Part shown: positions 15,977-24,556 of the stretch, in pieces
Layout: every line of letters begins with the position of its first letter
Position numbering within the stretch: the stretch's first letter is position 1
From: Bin87 sp965220095
Lineage (GTDB): Bacteria > Chloroflexota > Dehalococcoidia > Lucifugimonadales > UBA3495
DNA: 64,000 bases
NCBI GenBank assembly: GCA_965220095.1
Contig: OZ244805.1
Span: forward strand, 3,162,001-3,226,000
Reading direction: 5' to 3'
Made by a program: the position numbers and the translations under genes
Notes under the pieces: generated by a model
Databases searched by the model: none
What the model was told of the DNA's origin: nothing
Seen by the model: the letters and a program-made list of their open reading frames with translations, nothing else

Positions 15977-17787
15977 CAGCGGCACCCTCTGTAGAGTTCC
16001 TCTACTTCCCGTTCGACGGCCGCAGGGCTGATTGCGTTGACCACTAAGTGCTCCAGATAGGCTACTCGCTGTGGGTCCGGCAACGGCAACGCCTCAAGCT
16101 CGTAGGCGGAGACAGCAACGCTACCGTTGATGCAACGGAAGATCTGATCTACGAAGTTACTGTTCAACAGCGCCAGCAGGACACTTGCGGAGACTCGATC
16201 ACCACCACCAAGTGGCCGGATGACGTTCACGTGGTTCTCGATCACCGCCCCGCCGTGCTGGTCAACGAATTCGGCCGGCAACTCAGCTGCCACTAGGCGC
16301 CGCCCCTGCTCCTTTGCAGTAGTCCGCTGCAACATTACGCAGGGCGTGTCAGTGACCAGCCACTCTTGATCCCCCTTGGGCTTGAAGTACTTTTGGTGGT
16401 TGCGGTTCTCGGCCCTGAACTGGAATTCCCCGCCACGGATTGACTCCGCCCAGACAACTGGCAGGCACCCTGTCGTGCGGCGGGACCGGAGTTGTTCCTT
16501 GTGGCGGTTCCAGACTAGGGGGCCTGTGCTGACCCTGTAGCCGTAGTCCGCAAGCCGATACGGCATGGCTTGTGCCAAACGCACCAGCGGGTCGTGCTCT
16601 GGGCGGCGCGGCATCAGCCAAGGTTGCTCCGGCGGTGCAGGGATACGGAAAGAACCAGCTGGGATGCTTTCGACGGATCCGTCGGGGCACACGGACGTAA
16701 ACCTGACCTCGCCCGGACGCTGAGAATCTCCCATGCGGTACACGGTTAGAGCGGTTTCCTGCAACACGTCCTCAAACACCCCACTGCGCTCCGTCATGAA
16801 GTCGATGCCTGCCAGTGAGGCTTCTGTGCCTAGCAGGCCTCGCAGTGCTTTGAAGTAAGCACCTGCTAGGAAGCTGGTCGGAGTCACGTATCCGACCACC
16901 CCGTTCGGCCGCGCGAAACGCAGGGCCAAGTCCGTGAAGATGCCGTACAGATTCGCGTGCCCGTACAGGCTGCGGGAGAACTTTCTCCGCAGATCTTGGC
17001 TCAGCCTGATCCGACCGTAGGGAGGGTTGCCTATTACCAAGTCAAAGCCGCAGTTCTCAGGCTCAGCCCCGAGGGCGTCGCACACCGTGACGACACGCTC
17101 GGGGAGTCTTCCGGCCTCCAAGCAGGTGTCAATCAGGGTAGCGTCAAGCAACACTTGGGACATCCACGCCGCAAAGGGATCCAGTTCCACTCCCCGCAGG
17201 CGGCGTTCCACGGACGCTAGGCAGTTCTCGGGGCCTTTTTCCTGAAAGCCTTCCATCATGCGTTTCGCCACCGGCGAAAGAAAGGCCCCACCGCCGCACG
17301 CCGGGTCAAGAACACGTGCAGTTCCCCAATCGACCCCTGCCGCTGTCACCATGTCCAGAAGCCGTTCGCACAACGCAGGTGGCGTGTAATATGCCCCCAA
17401 CCGCGAACGTATTTCCTCTGGCATAAGGCTAGTGTAGAGGGATCCAATCCGGTATCCAGCATCGGCAGTGTCCAGCGCGACGCAACCAGCACCTGCCGCG
17501 GTCGCCAGCTCATCGGCCCAAGCCGCCAACTCCATGATGGTTTCGCCGGGCGAGAGATTCCTCAGTGCCAAGGCACCGGGCTGTCTACGGGACATCAGCA
17601 GCGCATCCCAGTACGATGCAATGGCAGTAAATGCCACCGTCTTTGCTGTAGCTACCAAGGTATCAGAACTCTCACCCGAGACAGTGCAGCGAACGCTCTG
17701 CAACAGTTTGTCAAACGTTCGGCAAACGTCGTCGCCAAGCGGTTCGCAGGTAATGGAGAAGTCACCGACGGGATCCAAGTTAGACAT
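15976..17787 (-). CDS. N6-adenine DNA methyltransferase of the BsuBI/PstI-type R-M system
   Basis: 603-aa modification enzyme that would methylate adenine in the host sites recognised by the downstream endonuclease. SAM-binding motif I is 'DPACGGGAFL' (Asp161-Leu170) and catalytic motif IV is 'NPPYGR' (Asn254-Tyr257), with 'RLGAYYTPPALCERLL' just before motif I as in Eco57I-like enzymes. A target-recognition region follows, with 'ENHVNVIRPLGG' and 'LLALLNSNFVDQIF' near the C-terminus. The ATG at 17787 has GGAGG nine bases upstream. It is the first gene of a two-gene operon and lies 90 bp from the transposase gene, whose 3' end faces its start. Confidence 0.93.
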   Translation of the reverse strand: MSNLDPVGDFSITCEPLGDDVCRTFDKLLQSVRCTVSGESSDTLVATAKTVAFTAIASYWDALLMSRRQPGALALRNLSPGETIMELAAWADELATAAGAGCVALDTADAGYRIGSLYTSLMPEEIRSRLGAYYTPPALCERLLDMVTAAGVDWGTARVLDPACGGGAFLSPVAKRMMEGFQEKGPENCLASVERRLRGVELDPFAAWMSQVLLDATLIDTCLEAGRLPERVVTVCDALGAEPENCGFDLVIGNPPYGRIRLSQDLRRKFSRSLYGHANLYGIFTDLALRFARPNGVVGYVTPTSFLAGAYFKALRGLLGTEASLAGIDFMTERSGVFEDVLQETALTVYRMGDSQRPGEVRFTSVCPDGSVESIPAGSFRIPAPPEQPWLMPRRPEHDPLVRLAQAMPYRLADYGYRVSTGPLVWNRHKEQLRSRRTTGCLPVVWAESIRGGEFQFRAENRNHQKYFKPKGDQEWLVTDTPCVMLQRTTAKEQGRRLVAAELPAEFVDQHGGAVIENHVNVIRPLGGGDRVSASVLLALLNSNFVDQIFRCINGSVAVSAYELEALPLPDPQRVAYLEHLVVNAISPAAVEREVEELYRGCR

Positions 17788-17843
17788 TCACTAAGCCTCC
17801 GGGATCGGGCACGGCCGATGATAGCAGGAAACGTTTGGAATCT

Positions 17844-19420
17844 GTCAATCGCTCAGCGTCACGACCTGAACCTCCGACTACGCTGCCTGTCGCGCGGTAT
17901 TGAGCTCGTGGAGCACCAGGGCAGCCACGATGCCATGGTCAACCTTCTGCTCCGGCTTTGCCTTGGCCTTCTTCGCCGTCGGCAATCGTATCCGCATGTG
18001 TCTCATGCTGACGTAGTCGTCGGCCTTCAGGTGGGCCAAGGCGGTAGCTAAGTAGCTGAGGACCGACATCGCCACGTGCAGAGACACCTTTCCGATGTTC
18101 AGGTAGCGGTGCTTGTCCAGCAGCCGGCTTTGCTTGACGCTGCTGAAGTGCCGCTCGATGATCGGTCGCTTCTTGTACTCGGCTTTCCACTCCGCCGAGC
18201 AGCGAGGTAGCAGACCCACGATTCGTAGCAACCTGCCCTCTGGCTTCTCGTAGTGCTGGTAGTCGCAGTGCCGTGTGAACTGCACGCTGTCCTTGAGGCT
18301 ACAGCCCTCGGCGGGACATCCGAACAGGTGGCCTTCCTCCGGGTCAGTCAGGACATATTCCATGGACTTGCCGCCGATGCAAGTTGGCCGGCCATCGGCG
18401 TCATATATGCCGTCGTACAGCCGTTTGTCGGTCTCCTTGTCCTTTGTGGGCAACCGTATGGCAATCACCGGAATCATGCCGAGTTCGATGACGTGCAGGA
18501 TGTTCTCCAACTTGTCGTAGCCCTTGTCGCCCAGGAAGTACCGTGGGCTCAACTCCCGGTACAGCGCTAGGCAGTCGTCCAGGTCCTCGATCATCACCGT
18601 CACGTCGCTGGCGTTGGCCGGGCGGGTCCTGGCGAACATCGGCAGGCCGTGGTTGGCGTCCGCGATGACGTCAACTTTGTAGCCAAGGTAGAGCTCGTCC
18701 TTGCTCTCCTTCCGGCCCGACTCCTTGCCGTCGGCTTTGTCTTTCTTGGTAGTACGGCTCTTGCCGGAGCTGGACTTGGAACGCGAGTTTTTGGCGGTGC
18801 GGTGCCCCCATTTGGCATCGGGGTCCTTGCAGGGTATTTCCTCACCGGTCTTCCGGCTCTTTCGGCCGGGACGCGCCCAAGCCTCGATGTCGGTGCTGTC
18901 CACGACCAGCGAACGCCCCAGCGGCGGCTTGTCAGCTAGTACGACGCCGGCCTCCCGCAGGCGCTCAATCTCGTCGCCGCACTCAAGGAACACGTCGGCG
19001 ATGATGAGCTCGATGATACCAAGGTGATCGGCCACTTTCTTCTTGAACCGGCTGTAGGCACCTTCGCTGGGGGCGTATTCCAGACCGCAGATGCCCAGCA
19101 GGCGGTCATTGCTGCCCAAGGTGTTGAGGAAGCCGTTGGCGTAGCGCTCGTTGAGCGCGAACTGCATGACGTAGGCAGCGAGCATGGCTTCAGCGGGGAA
19201 GCCTGGGTTGCCGCCGTGCTGGTGGGGTGCATCCAGGATCTCGACCAGCGTGCCGGCGCGGGAGGTAACCCCCTTGACAACGGTATCCAAGAAACCGTAG
19301 CCGCTTTTCGGGGGTTGTTTGCGTTTGTGGGTATAATTAGAATAGAAATCGCCCACGAGGATTTTTCAGAGGGTCTGAGGGGGCAAGCGACCGCTTAGCG
19401 GACCAGGCTGAGCGGTCAAC
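17844..19420 (-). mobile_element. Insertion sequence with IS1182/IS4-like DDE transposase
   Basis: About 1.58 kb containing one transposase gene. Candidate terminal inverted repeats are TGTCAATCGCTCAGC at 17843-17857 and, complementary, GCTGAGCGGTCAAC at 19407-19420 (roughly 12 of 15 matching). The element borders the R-M operon on one side and a 430-bp non-coding stretch on the other. Exact ends and target duplication are uncertain. Confidence 0.6.
17878..19356 (-). CDS. DDE transposase (IS1182-like)
   Basis: 492-aa transposase that moves the surrounding element. The N-terminal DUF772-type region 'GNPGFPAEAMLAAYVMQFALNERYANGFLNTLGSND' is followed by the DDE catalytic core: first Asp in 'LVVDSTDIEAWARPG', second in 'YFLGDKGYDK', and Glu in 'KRPIIERHFSSVKQSRLLDKHRYL'. 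A long Ser/Lys/Arg-rich insertion (about residues 190-225) lies between the first two. The frame is uninterrupted, so the element may still be active. Confidence 0.92.
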   Translation of the reverse strand: MGDFYSNYTHKRKQPPKSGYGFLDTVVKGVTSRAGTLVEILDAPHQHGGNPGFPAEAMLAAYVMQFALNERYANGFLNTLGSNDRLLGICGLEYAPSEGAYSRFKKKVADHLGIIELIIADVFLECGDEIERLREAGVVLADKPPLGRSLVVDSTDIEAWARPGRKSRKTGEEIPCKDPDAKWGHRTAKNSRSKSSSGKSRTTKKDKADGKESGRKESKDELYLGYKVDVIADANHGLPMFARTRPANASDVTVMIEDLDDCLALYRELSPRYFLGDKGYDKLENILHVIELGMIPVIAIRLPTKDKETDKRLYDGIYDADGRPTCIGGKSMEYVLTDPEEGHLFGCPAEGCSLKDSVQFTRHCDYQHYEKPEGRLLRIVGLLPRCSAEWKAEYKKRPIIERHFSSVKQSRLLDKHRYLNIGKVSLHVAMSVLSYLATALAHLKADDYVSMRHMRIRLPTAKKAKAKPEQKVDHGIVAALVLHELNTARQAA

Positions 19421-19853
19421 TTTTTTGTTCGGTTTTTACTACCTAAATTATAGCCGGCGGCCCTTTGTGGCTCAACAAAAAACGGGGGGTTGGAGCCGTT
19501 TTCAAGTAGGAAAACGGCTCATTTTGAGCAGGGCTGGGCCACGCTATGGCCGGCCCTGGGTTTCAGCCAGCGTGCATCCGAGGCCCTGACTGCACACCAA
19601 AATTTTGCCATATCGGCGCAGCATGGCCCGGAGGCGTCCTGAGACGCCCAGAGTCGGCCTTTCCGGGATTCGGCAAGGTGTCATACGTGGGAAGCGAAAA
19701 TCCCGTCTCAGGGCTTGATACGGCGTTTTGCGCCGGGCCTTGCAACGCTCGTCCCGGGCAGGTTTTCGGAAGCCGTCGAACTCCACGAACCCGGAAATAC
19801 CCGGAATTTCAGGCGGTTGGGCCGGTTACGAAATCCGTCGGTAGGATTGGTCA
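19421..19853. other. Non-coding stretch with a perfect 11-bp stem-loop
   Basis: About 430 bp between the insertion sequence and the next gene. At 19493-19520 the arms GAGCCGTTTTC and GAAAACGGCTC pair perfectly around a 6-nt loop and are followed by ATTTTGAG, a possible terminator. The rest is GC-rich with short frames on both strands that show no ribosome sites or family resemblance. Confidence 0.6.
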
Positions 19854-20609
19854 ATGTCTGACCAGTCCACCGGGGATCAGAGGTATCTGATGATGCGAAT
19901 TTTGCACATGTGGTTGAGGCTTATCTGGGGCAGCGGAACGCTGTTAGCGTGCTTACTCGTTGCATTGATCATCATGGCCATGGCCCAAGTGGGAGTGGCG
20001 GCCTTGGCGTGGACCTTGATTGGCCCCACGGACAATTATGTCACCAACAAGTGGTTGAGCATGGTGTTTCCTGCTACTGTCGGATTAGTTGTTGGCGTTA
20101 CGGTCGCGTGGCGTAACTGGAGAGTACACAGATCACAAATGTTGAACGGGCAGGAGAACTTCGGCCGGAGCATCGCTGCTTCCTTGGCGGCGTACATGGA
20201 AGTTTCCATGGGAATAGCAGCTATTAAGCTGCTGTTTGAATCCAGCGTGTGGTCAGCCAAGGAAAACATCCCCGACGGTCTGACCCCAGAGACGATCCAG
20301 CCGTACTTCCAAGTAAGCTTCATGGAATCTCTTCTGTTGGCTGGCGGCGTGTACGCGGTGGTAGAAATTACTAGGCGGGCTTGTCTCATGAACCGGCCAA
20401 GTTTACGGACCGCCCGCGATGAGTTCATGGGGGAGCTACTTCGCAGTGCAGTAAACCTGAAGCGAGTATATGCTGGAACTAGCGTCGCGAGCGATTGTCG
20501 ACATACGACGCCGTACGAGCGAGCACAGCGGCGCATGCGTGAAGCTTATCCGAGAAATAAACGGCCGCTGGGACAGTTGCCGGATCCTCACGATCCCCGT
20601 AGGGACTAA
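19854..20609 (+). CDS. Multi-pass membrane protein, unrecognised
   Basis: 251-aa hypothetical protein with about three to four hydrophobic segments: residues 22-58 ('GTLLACLLVALIIMAMAQVGVAA' region), 70-85 ('FPATVGLVVGVTVAW'), and weaker ones near 110-126 and 155-170. The C-terminal third is soluble and basic ('ERAQRRMREAYPRNKRPLGQ'). Start may be 19854 or the ATG pair at 19890/19893. It lies between the IS and the rpmH promoter and has no obvious partner. Confidence 0.6.
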   Translation: MSDQSTGDQRYLMMRILHMWLRLIWGSGTLLACLLVALIIMAMAQVGVAALAWTLIGPTDNYVTNKWLSMVFPATVGLVVGVTVAWRNWRVHRSQMLNGQENFGRSIAASLAAYMEVSMGIAAIKLLFESSVWSAKENIPDGLTPETIQPYFQVSFMESLLLAGGVYAVVEITRRACLMNRPSLRTARDEFMGELLRSAVNLKRVYAGTSVASDCRHTTPYERAQRRMREAYPRNKRPLGQLPDPHDPRRD

Positions 20610-20720
20610 TGGGAATGGTTGCCCCGAAAAACGAGATCCGTCATAAAGGTGGATGCTTTCCGCCGGTACCTAATCAAATTCCGAGTAGCGAAATCGCCAC
20701 GCATGAGCAGGACAAATTCG

Positions 20721-20749
20721 TTGACGTGTCGGGGCTTTGTCAGTATAGT
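20721..20749 (+). promoter_or_regulatory. Sigma-70 promoter of the rpmH operon
   Basis: TTGACG (20721-20726), 17-bp spacer, TATAGT (20744-20749). The predicted start near 20756 leaves a short 12-nt leader containing CGGAG before the rpmH ATG. It is very close to consensus. Confidence 0.8.
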
Positions 20750-20767
20750 TATGTGTCGGAGTCGAAT

Positions 20768-20905
20768 ATGCCCAAGCGTACTTATCAGCCCAAAAAGCGA
20801 CGCCGTGCCCGAGTGCATGGTTTCCGTTCCCGTTCGCGCACCTCGGATGGCCGTTCGGTTTTGCGCCGCCGCCGTTTCAAGGGCCGGCACAAGCTGACTG
20901 TTTAG
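20768..20905 (+). CDS. rpmH: 50S ribosomal protein bL34
   Basis: 45-aa basic ribosomal protein: starts 'MPKRTYQPKKRRRARVHGF', has the family 'SRSRTSDGRSVLRRRR' block and ends 'GRHKLTV'. Length is normal. CGGAG lies just upstream of the ATG. It is first in the conserved order rpmH-rnpA-yidD-yidC-jag. dnaA, often upstream of rpmH in other bacteria, is not present; a membrane protein and an IS lie there instead. Confidence 0.97.
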   Translation: MPKRTYQPKKRRRARVHGFRSRSRTSDGRSVLRRRRFKGRHKLTV

Positions 20906-20952
20906 TTGACCTACTTTGTTTCCAGCGGCCGCCCACGGCTTCCGTAGTTTAG

Positions 20953-21348
20953 ATGCAACAACGTCATCGTCTTAGCGGCGGTGCCCGTATTGGGGAAGTC
21001 CACCGTAGGGGACGCAGCGCCGCTAATGATCTGCTGGTTATCCGCCTGCTGCCCAATGGTCTGGATCGCAGCCGTTTCTGCTTCGTCGCTGGAAAACGCG
21101 TCGGTAATGCTGTGGTGCGCAACCAGACCAAGCGACGTTTGCGCGAGGTAATCCGCAATTCCCATTCCCGCCCGGGTTGGGACTCCATCCTGATCGCGAG
21201 GCGTGGCGCTGGTGAAGCGAAGTTCCCTCAACTTGAGAGTGCCGTGCATAATTTGCTGCGTCGCACCCGGTTGAATAAAGCCGAACCTGAAGTTGTTGAG
21301 CCCGTGAACCCGCAGACCGTAGCCTTAACAAGGGAGGCAACGCGGTGA
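20953..21348 (+). CDS. rnpA: Ribonuclease P protein component
   Basis: 131-aa protein subunit of RNase P, which matures the 5' ends of tRNAs. The conserved RNA-binding helix is 'VGNAVVRNQTKRRLREVIR' (the RNR-type motif, residues about 50-68), preceded by 'RFCFVAGKR'. The ATG at 20953 gives the usual N-terminus 'RHRLSGGARIGEVHRRGRS'. Its stop overlaps the yidD start by 4 bp (GTGA). Confidence 0.95.
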   Translation: MQQRHRLSGGARIGEVHRRGRSAANDLLVIRLLPNGLDRSRFCFVAGKRVGNAVVRNQTKRRLREVIRNSHSRPGWDSILIARRGAGEAKFPQLESAVHNLLRRTRLNKAEPEVVEPVNPQTVALTREATR

Positions 21349-21554
21349 AAATCGCAGCTATTGCAGCCATTCGGCTGTATCAGCAGGCGGTGTCCCCCTA
21401 TCTGTTAACGGCTTGCCGCTTCGAGCCGACTTGTTCGCAATACGTCGCTGATGCGGTCGAACATTATGGTGTGTTGAAGGGTGTATGGCTGGGTACCCAG
21501 CGGATTCTACGGTGTCGCCCCAGAGGCGGCAGCGGGTATGACCCGGTAATCTAG
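21345..21554 (+). CDS. yidD: Membrane protein insertion efficiency factor YidD
   Basis: 69-aa family member with the typical 'AIRLYQQAVSPYL', 'CRFEPTCSQYVADAVEHYGVLKG' and 'RILRCRPRGGSGYDPV' blocks. It helps YidC-dependent membrane insertion. The GTG start overlaps the rnpA stop (GTGA) and has GGGAGG eight bases upstream, showing coupled translation. Confidence 0.96.
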   Translation: MKIAAIAAIRLYQQAVSPYLLTACRFEPTCSQYVADAVEHYGVLKGVWLGTQRILRCRPRGGSGYDPVI

Positions 21555-21632
21555 TCAACCAATATGTCAAACATTTTCCCGCCCTTCCGCAAACCTCGGG
21601 TTACGCCCAACTCCACCAACGAAGATGCCGCC

Positions 21633-22841
21633 ATGCCTCGGGGCCTTAACAACGGCCTGGCGTTGACGCCACGCTGGATGTTGCTCGCGGCGCTGGCGGC
21701 CGTCTGCCTGCTGGCCGTCGTTGGATGCCGACCGAACCTGGGAGCATCCACCAAGGGTTGGGGAGCCGTGGCGGTGGCCAACGGCGTGGTGTACGCCACT
21801 ACCCTGGACGGGCAGGTGCTGGCCCTCGATGACTTTGGCGACGGCACTGTCAGCACGCGGTGGCGGTCTTCCGTCGGCGGAGAAGACGGATTTTTGGGCG
21901 CGTATAACCCGCCCGCCATCGGACAGCATCTGTACGTAGCCGGAATCGATGGAATCCTTTACGCGCTCGACCTGAGCGCTTCCGGCGGGGTTGTCGGAAC
22001 GGTCTGGCGTAACCCCAACGTTGAACCGGAAGAGATTGTGCCGCTGGTGGGCAGCCCCGGCCTGGACGAAGCGGGCGGCATCGTGGCGGTTGGTTCGGAG
22101 GACGGCGGCTTGTACGCCTTCATCGCGTCAACCGGGGAGTCGTTGCGATGGTCTCCATTCCGCACCGATGAAAGAGAGTTATGGTCCACTCCGTTGCTGC
22201 GCAATGGCGTCGCGTATTTCGGCTCGCAGAATGGCAAGGTGTATGCCGTTAGCCTGGCTACGGGCGAGGTAGTGTGGGAATACGCTACCGGCGGGGCAGT
22301 GGTCGCCAAGCCGCTGATTCATCAGGATATGCTGATTATCGGCTCGTTTGACCGGCAGCTGTATGCCCTCGGGCTGGAAAGCGGCGATTTGCGCTGGCAA
22401 TTTGGCGGCGACAACTGGTGGTGGGCAACCCCGGTGTCGTCGGGTCGCATGATTCTGGCTCCATCTATGGATGGCAAAGTGTACGCCCTGAGTTCCAGCG
22501 GTGGGCTGTTGTGGGCCTATGATATGGGCGCTCCGGTTGTGGCAGACCCGGTCTTGCTGCAACGGGGTCTGGCGGTTGCCACCGTGGACGGCAAATTGGC
22601 CGTGCTGAGGGCCACCGAAACCGACCACGGCCAGGCCCAGGAAATTGCCTCCCTAACGCTTGGCGACGCCGAGATCAAGGCGCCGCTGATTATCTCCCGC
22701 AGCCAGGCTACGTCCGGCGCCGGGCAGCCTGATTCCGTGTACGTCGGCTCTGATGACGGCACGGTGCGGCGGGTGGAGGTGGTGTCTGGCATCAATATAT
22801 TGTGGTGCTACGACACTGAAGAAAACACCAGGTGCAACTAG
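21633..22841 (+). CDS. PQQ-like beta-propeller lipoprotein between yidD and yidC
   Basis: 402-aa exported lipoprotein. 'MLLAALAAVCLLAVVGC' provides the signal and lipobox, with lipidated Cys32. The mature part is a WD-like propeller of repeated blades with 'GVVYATTLDGQVLALD', 'LYVAGIDGILYALD', 'VYFGSQNGKVYAVSLATGEVVWEY', 'IIGSFDRQLYALGLESGDLRWQF' and 'VYVGSDDGTVRRV', as in BamB/PQQ-repeat proteins. BamB serves an outer membrane in Gram-negatives, so a similar job here is uncertain. Its place between yidD and yidC suggests a link with membrane protein biogenesis. The same frame extends to 21564, but the ATG at 21633 gives a normal lipoprotein signal. Confidence 0.85.
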   Translation: MPRGLNNGLALTPRWMLLAALAAVCLLAVVGCRPNLGASTKGWGAVAVANGVVYATTLDGQVLALDDFGDGTVSTRWRSSVGGEDGFLGAYNPPAIGQHLYVAGIDGILYALDLSASGGVVGTVWRNPNVEPEEIVPLVGSPGLDEAGGIVAVGSEDGGLYAFIASTGESLRWSPFRTDERELWSTPLLRNGVAYFGSQNGKVYAVSLATGEVVWEYATGGAVVAKPLIHQDMLIIGSFDRQLYALGLESGDLRWQFGGDNWWWATPVSSGRMILAPSMDGKVYALSSSGGLLWAYDMGAPVVADPVLLQRGLAVATVDGKLAVLRATETDHGQAQEIASLTLGDAEIKAPLIISRSQATSGAGQPDSVYVGSDDGTVRRVEVVSGINILWCYDTEENTRCN

Positions 22842-22882
22842 GGCAAGCGTTGCCGGATCGGTAGCGAGCAGGACAGGCGTTA

Positions 22883-23812
22883 GTGGAAATTCTCTCCATA
22901 TTCGGGTTGCTTTGGAACGAAGTAATTATTCGTCCCATGCTCAACACGCTCATGGTGTTGTACGTCCTATGCTTCTCCCAGATGGGGGTTGCCATCATCG
23001 TGTTCACGGCGCTGGTGCGAATCCTGACGATTCCGCTGACGGTGCGCCAGGTGCGGCAGATGCGCGCGATGACCGGTTTGCAACCTCGGGTGCGGGAGAT
23101 CCAGCAACGGCACGCCGGCGACCGGCAACGCATCTCCCAGGAAACCATGCGTCTGTATCGGGAAAGCGGTGTGAGTCCAGTCGGTTGTCTGGGTCCGCTC
23201 ATCGTGCAGATGCCCATTCTCATCGGCCTGTTCCGGGTACTCATTCAGACCCTGTTCAACAATCCGGAAGACCTGGTCAATCTGTCCGGCAAACTGTACA
23301 CCTGGATTACCTTCGTACCCATTCATGCGGCGGCGCCGGTCAACAGCACCTTCCTGTGGCTGGACCTGAGCCAACCCGACCCGTCGCCCATCGTCATGCC
23401 CATCCTGGTGGCGGTGTCCACCTGGGTGCAGCAAAAGATGACGCAGATGCCGTCTCCGGACCCGCGTCAGCAATCCAGCCAAACCATGATGCTCTGGATG
23501 ATGCCCATATTCCTGGGGGCATTCTCGCTGGGATGGCCCAGCGGATTGCCGCTCTATTGGGTGGTTTCCAACCTCTTGGGTATCAGCATTCAGTACTTCA
23601 TCACCGGATGGGGGCCGCTCTTCCCACTGTTCCCGAGGCGCGGTGAGGAGCCGGACGAAGTAGCCCCGGCGAGCCCAGCCCCTGCCCCACAGGAGAACGA
23701 ACCTGATGGATCAAATAATTCAAACCGGACGGACCGTAGAAGAAGCCGAAGAGCTGGCGCTCGCAGCACTCGGCGCAGACCGCAGCGAGGTCGAGGTAGA
23801 AATACTAAATAG
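22883..23812 (+). CDS. yidC: YidC/Oxa1 family membrane protein insertase
   Basis: 309-aa insertase of the short Gram-positive type. Core segments: 'GVAIIVFTALVRILTIPLTVRQVRQMRAM', 'GPLIVQMPILIGLFRVLI', 'IVMPILVAVSTWVQQKM' and 'GLPLYWVVSNLLGISIQYF'. The conserved positively charged residue in the groove is Arg46 or its neighbour. The C-terminal tail from about residue 280 is strongly basic (repeats of RRR and RGRGR) and is encoded within the first 107 bp of jag in another frame. GTG start at 22883. It inserts membrane proteins with or without SecYEG. Confidence 0.95.
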   Translation: MEILSIFGLLWNEVIIRPMLNTLMVLYVLCFSQMGVAIIVFTALVRILTIPLTVRQVRQMRAMTGLQPRVREIQQRHAGDRQRISQETMRLYRESGVSPVGCLGPLIVQMPILIGLFRVLIQTLFNNPEDLVNLSGKLYTWITFVPIHAAAPVNSTFLWLDLSQPDPSPIVMPILVAVSTWVQQKMTQMPSPDPRQQSSQTMMLWMMPIFLGAFSLGWPSGLPLYWVVSNLLGISIQYFITGWGPLFPLFPRRGEEPDEVAPASPAPAPQENEPDGSNNSNRTDRRRSRRAGARSTRRRPQRGRGRNTK

Positions 23813-24506
23813 AGGCCGGCAAGGGTTCCTCGGCATCGGCGGTGAGATGGCCGAGGTGCGGGTAACACGCACCACACCGTTGGCAACTCCGGAACGCGAC
23901 GTCGAAGCCCACGCTGATGCCGGGCCTGATGCCGACTACGAAGCTGAAGATGGCGCAGAATTTGAAGACGGTGGCGGCGACGAATTTGAAGACGACGAGG
24001 CAGAGGCACCCCGGCGACCCCCGGTCGTGTTGGCCGATGCAGATTCCCCGGCGGCGGCGGCGGTCCAGGCGGTTGAGCGTATCCTGGAAACCGTAGGAGC
24101 AGAGGTTGACGTTACGCTCCGGTCGGCATTCGACGAGGCGTCCGGCGGGCCCATCATCGACATCGCCGGGCCGGATTCCGGGTTGTTGATTGGTCGGCGC
24201 GGCAACACGCTCCAATCTTTGCAATTTATCGTGCAGAGCATCGTGCGTCAGCAGTTCGAGCAGGACGTGCGCGTCGCGCTGGACGTGGAGCAATACCGGC
24301 AACGCCGTGAAGACTCCCTGCGTGAGATGGCTTCCCGCGTCGCCGAAAGGGTCCTCCAAACCGGGCGCAGCATCACGCTGGAACCGATGACGCCATCGGA
24401 CCGCAGGGTAATTCATATGTACCTGGACGAACGCGACGGCATCCGAACCGAAAGTGTGGGAGCGGGAGAGAGCCGCAAAGTCCAAATCATCCCGCAACGC
24501 GATTAA
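23706..24506 (+). CDS. jag: Jag/KhpB RNA-binding protein (Jag-N, KH, R3H)
   Basis: 266-aa cytoplasmic protein. The Jag-N domain is at the N-terminus ('GRTVEEAEELALAALG', 'LNRGRQGFLGIGGEMAEVRV'), then an Asp/Glu-rich linker (about 60-100), a KH domain with 'SGLLIGRRGNTLQSLQFIV', and an R3H domain with 'MTPSDRRVIHMYL'. In other bacteria it binds RNA and influences cell-wall synthesis. The ATG at 23706 has CAGGAGA ten bases upstream, so the start is firm and the overlap with yidC is real. Confidence 0.95.
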   Translation: MDQIIQTGRTVEEAEELALAALGADRSEVEVEILNRGRQGFLGIGGEMAEVRVTRTTPLATPERDVEAHADAGPDADYEAEDGAEFEDGGGDEFEDDEAEAPRRPPVVLADADSPAAAAVQAVERILETVGAEVDVTLRSAFDEASGGPIIDIAGPDSGLLIGRRGNTLQSLQFIVQSIVRQQFEQDVRVALDVEQYRQRREDSLREMASRVAERVLQTGRSITLEPMTPSDRRVIHMYLDERDGIRTESVGAGESRKVQIIPQRD

Positions 24507-24521
24507 CCGGCGTCCGGGGCG

Positions 24522-24550
24522 TTGACCTTAAGCCAACCACAAAATAGAAT
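24522..24550 (+). promoter_or_regulatory. Promoter of purF, predicted leaderless start
   Basis: TTGACC (24522-24527), 17-bp spacer, TAGAAT (24545-24550). The purF ATG begins at 24557, seven bases after the -10 box, where transcription would begin. There is no ribosome binding site before the ATG. Confidence 0.6.
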
Positions 24551-24556
24551 GCTGAC

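Noticed and set aside
19544..19890. Short overlapping frames on both strands after the insertion sequence
   Set aside because: No ribosome site, low-complexity composition and no recognisable motif; kept as non-coding.
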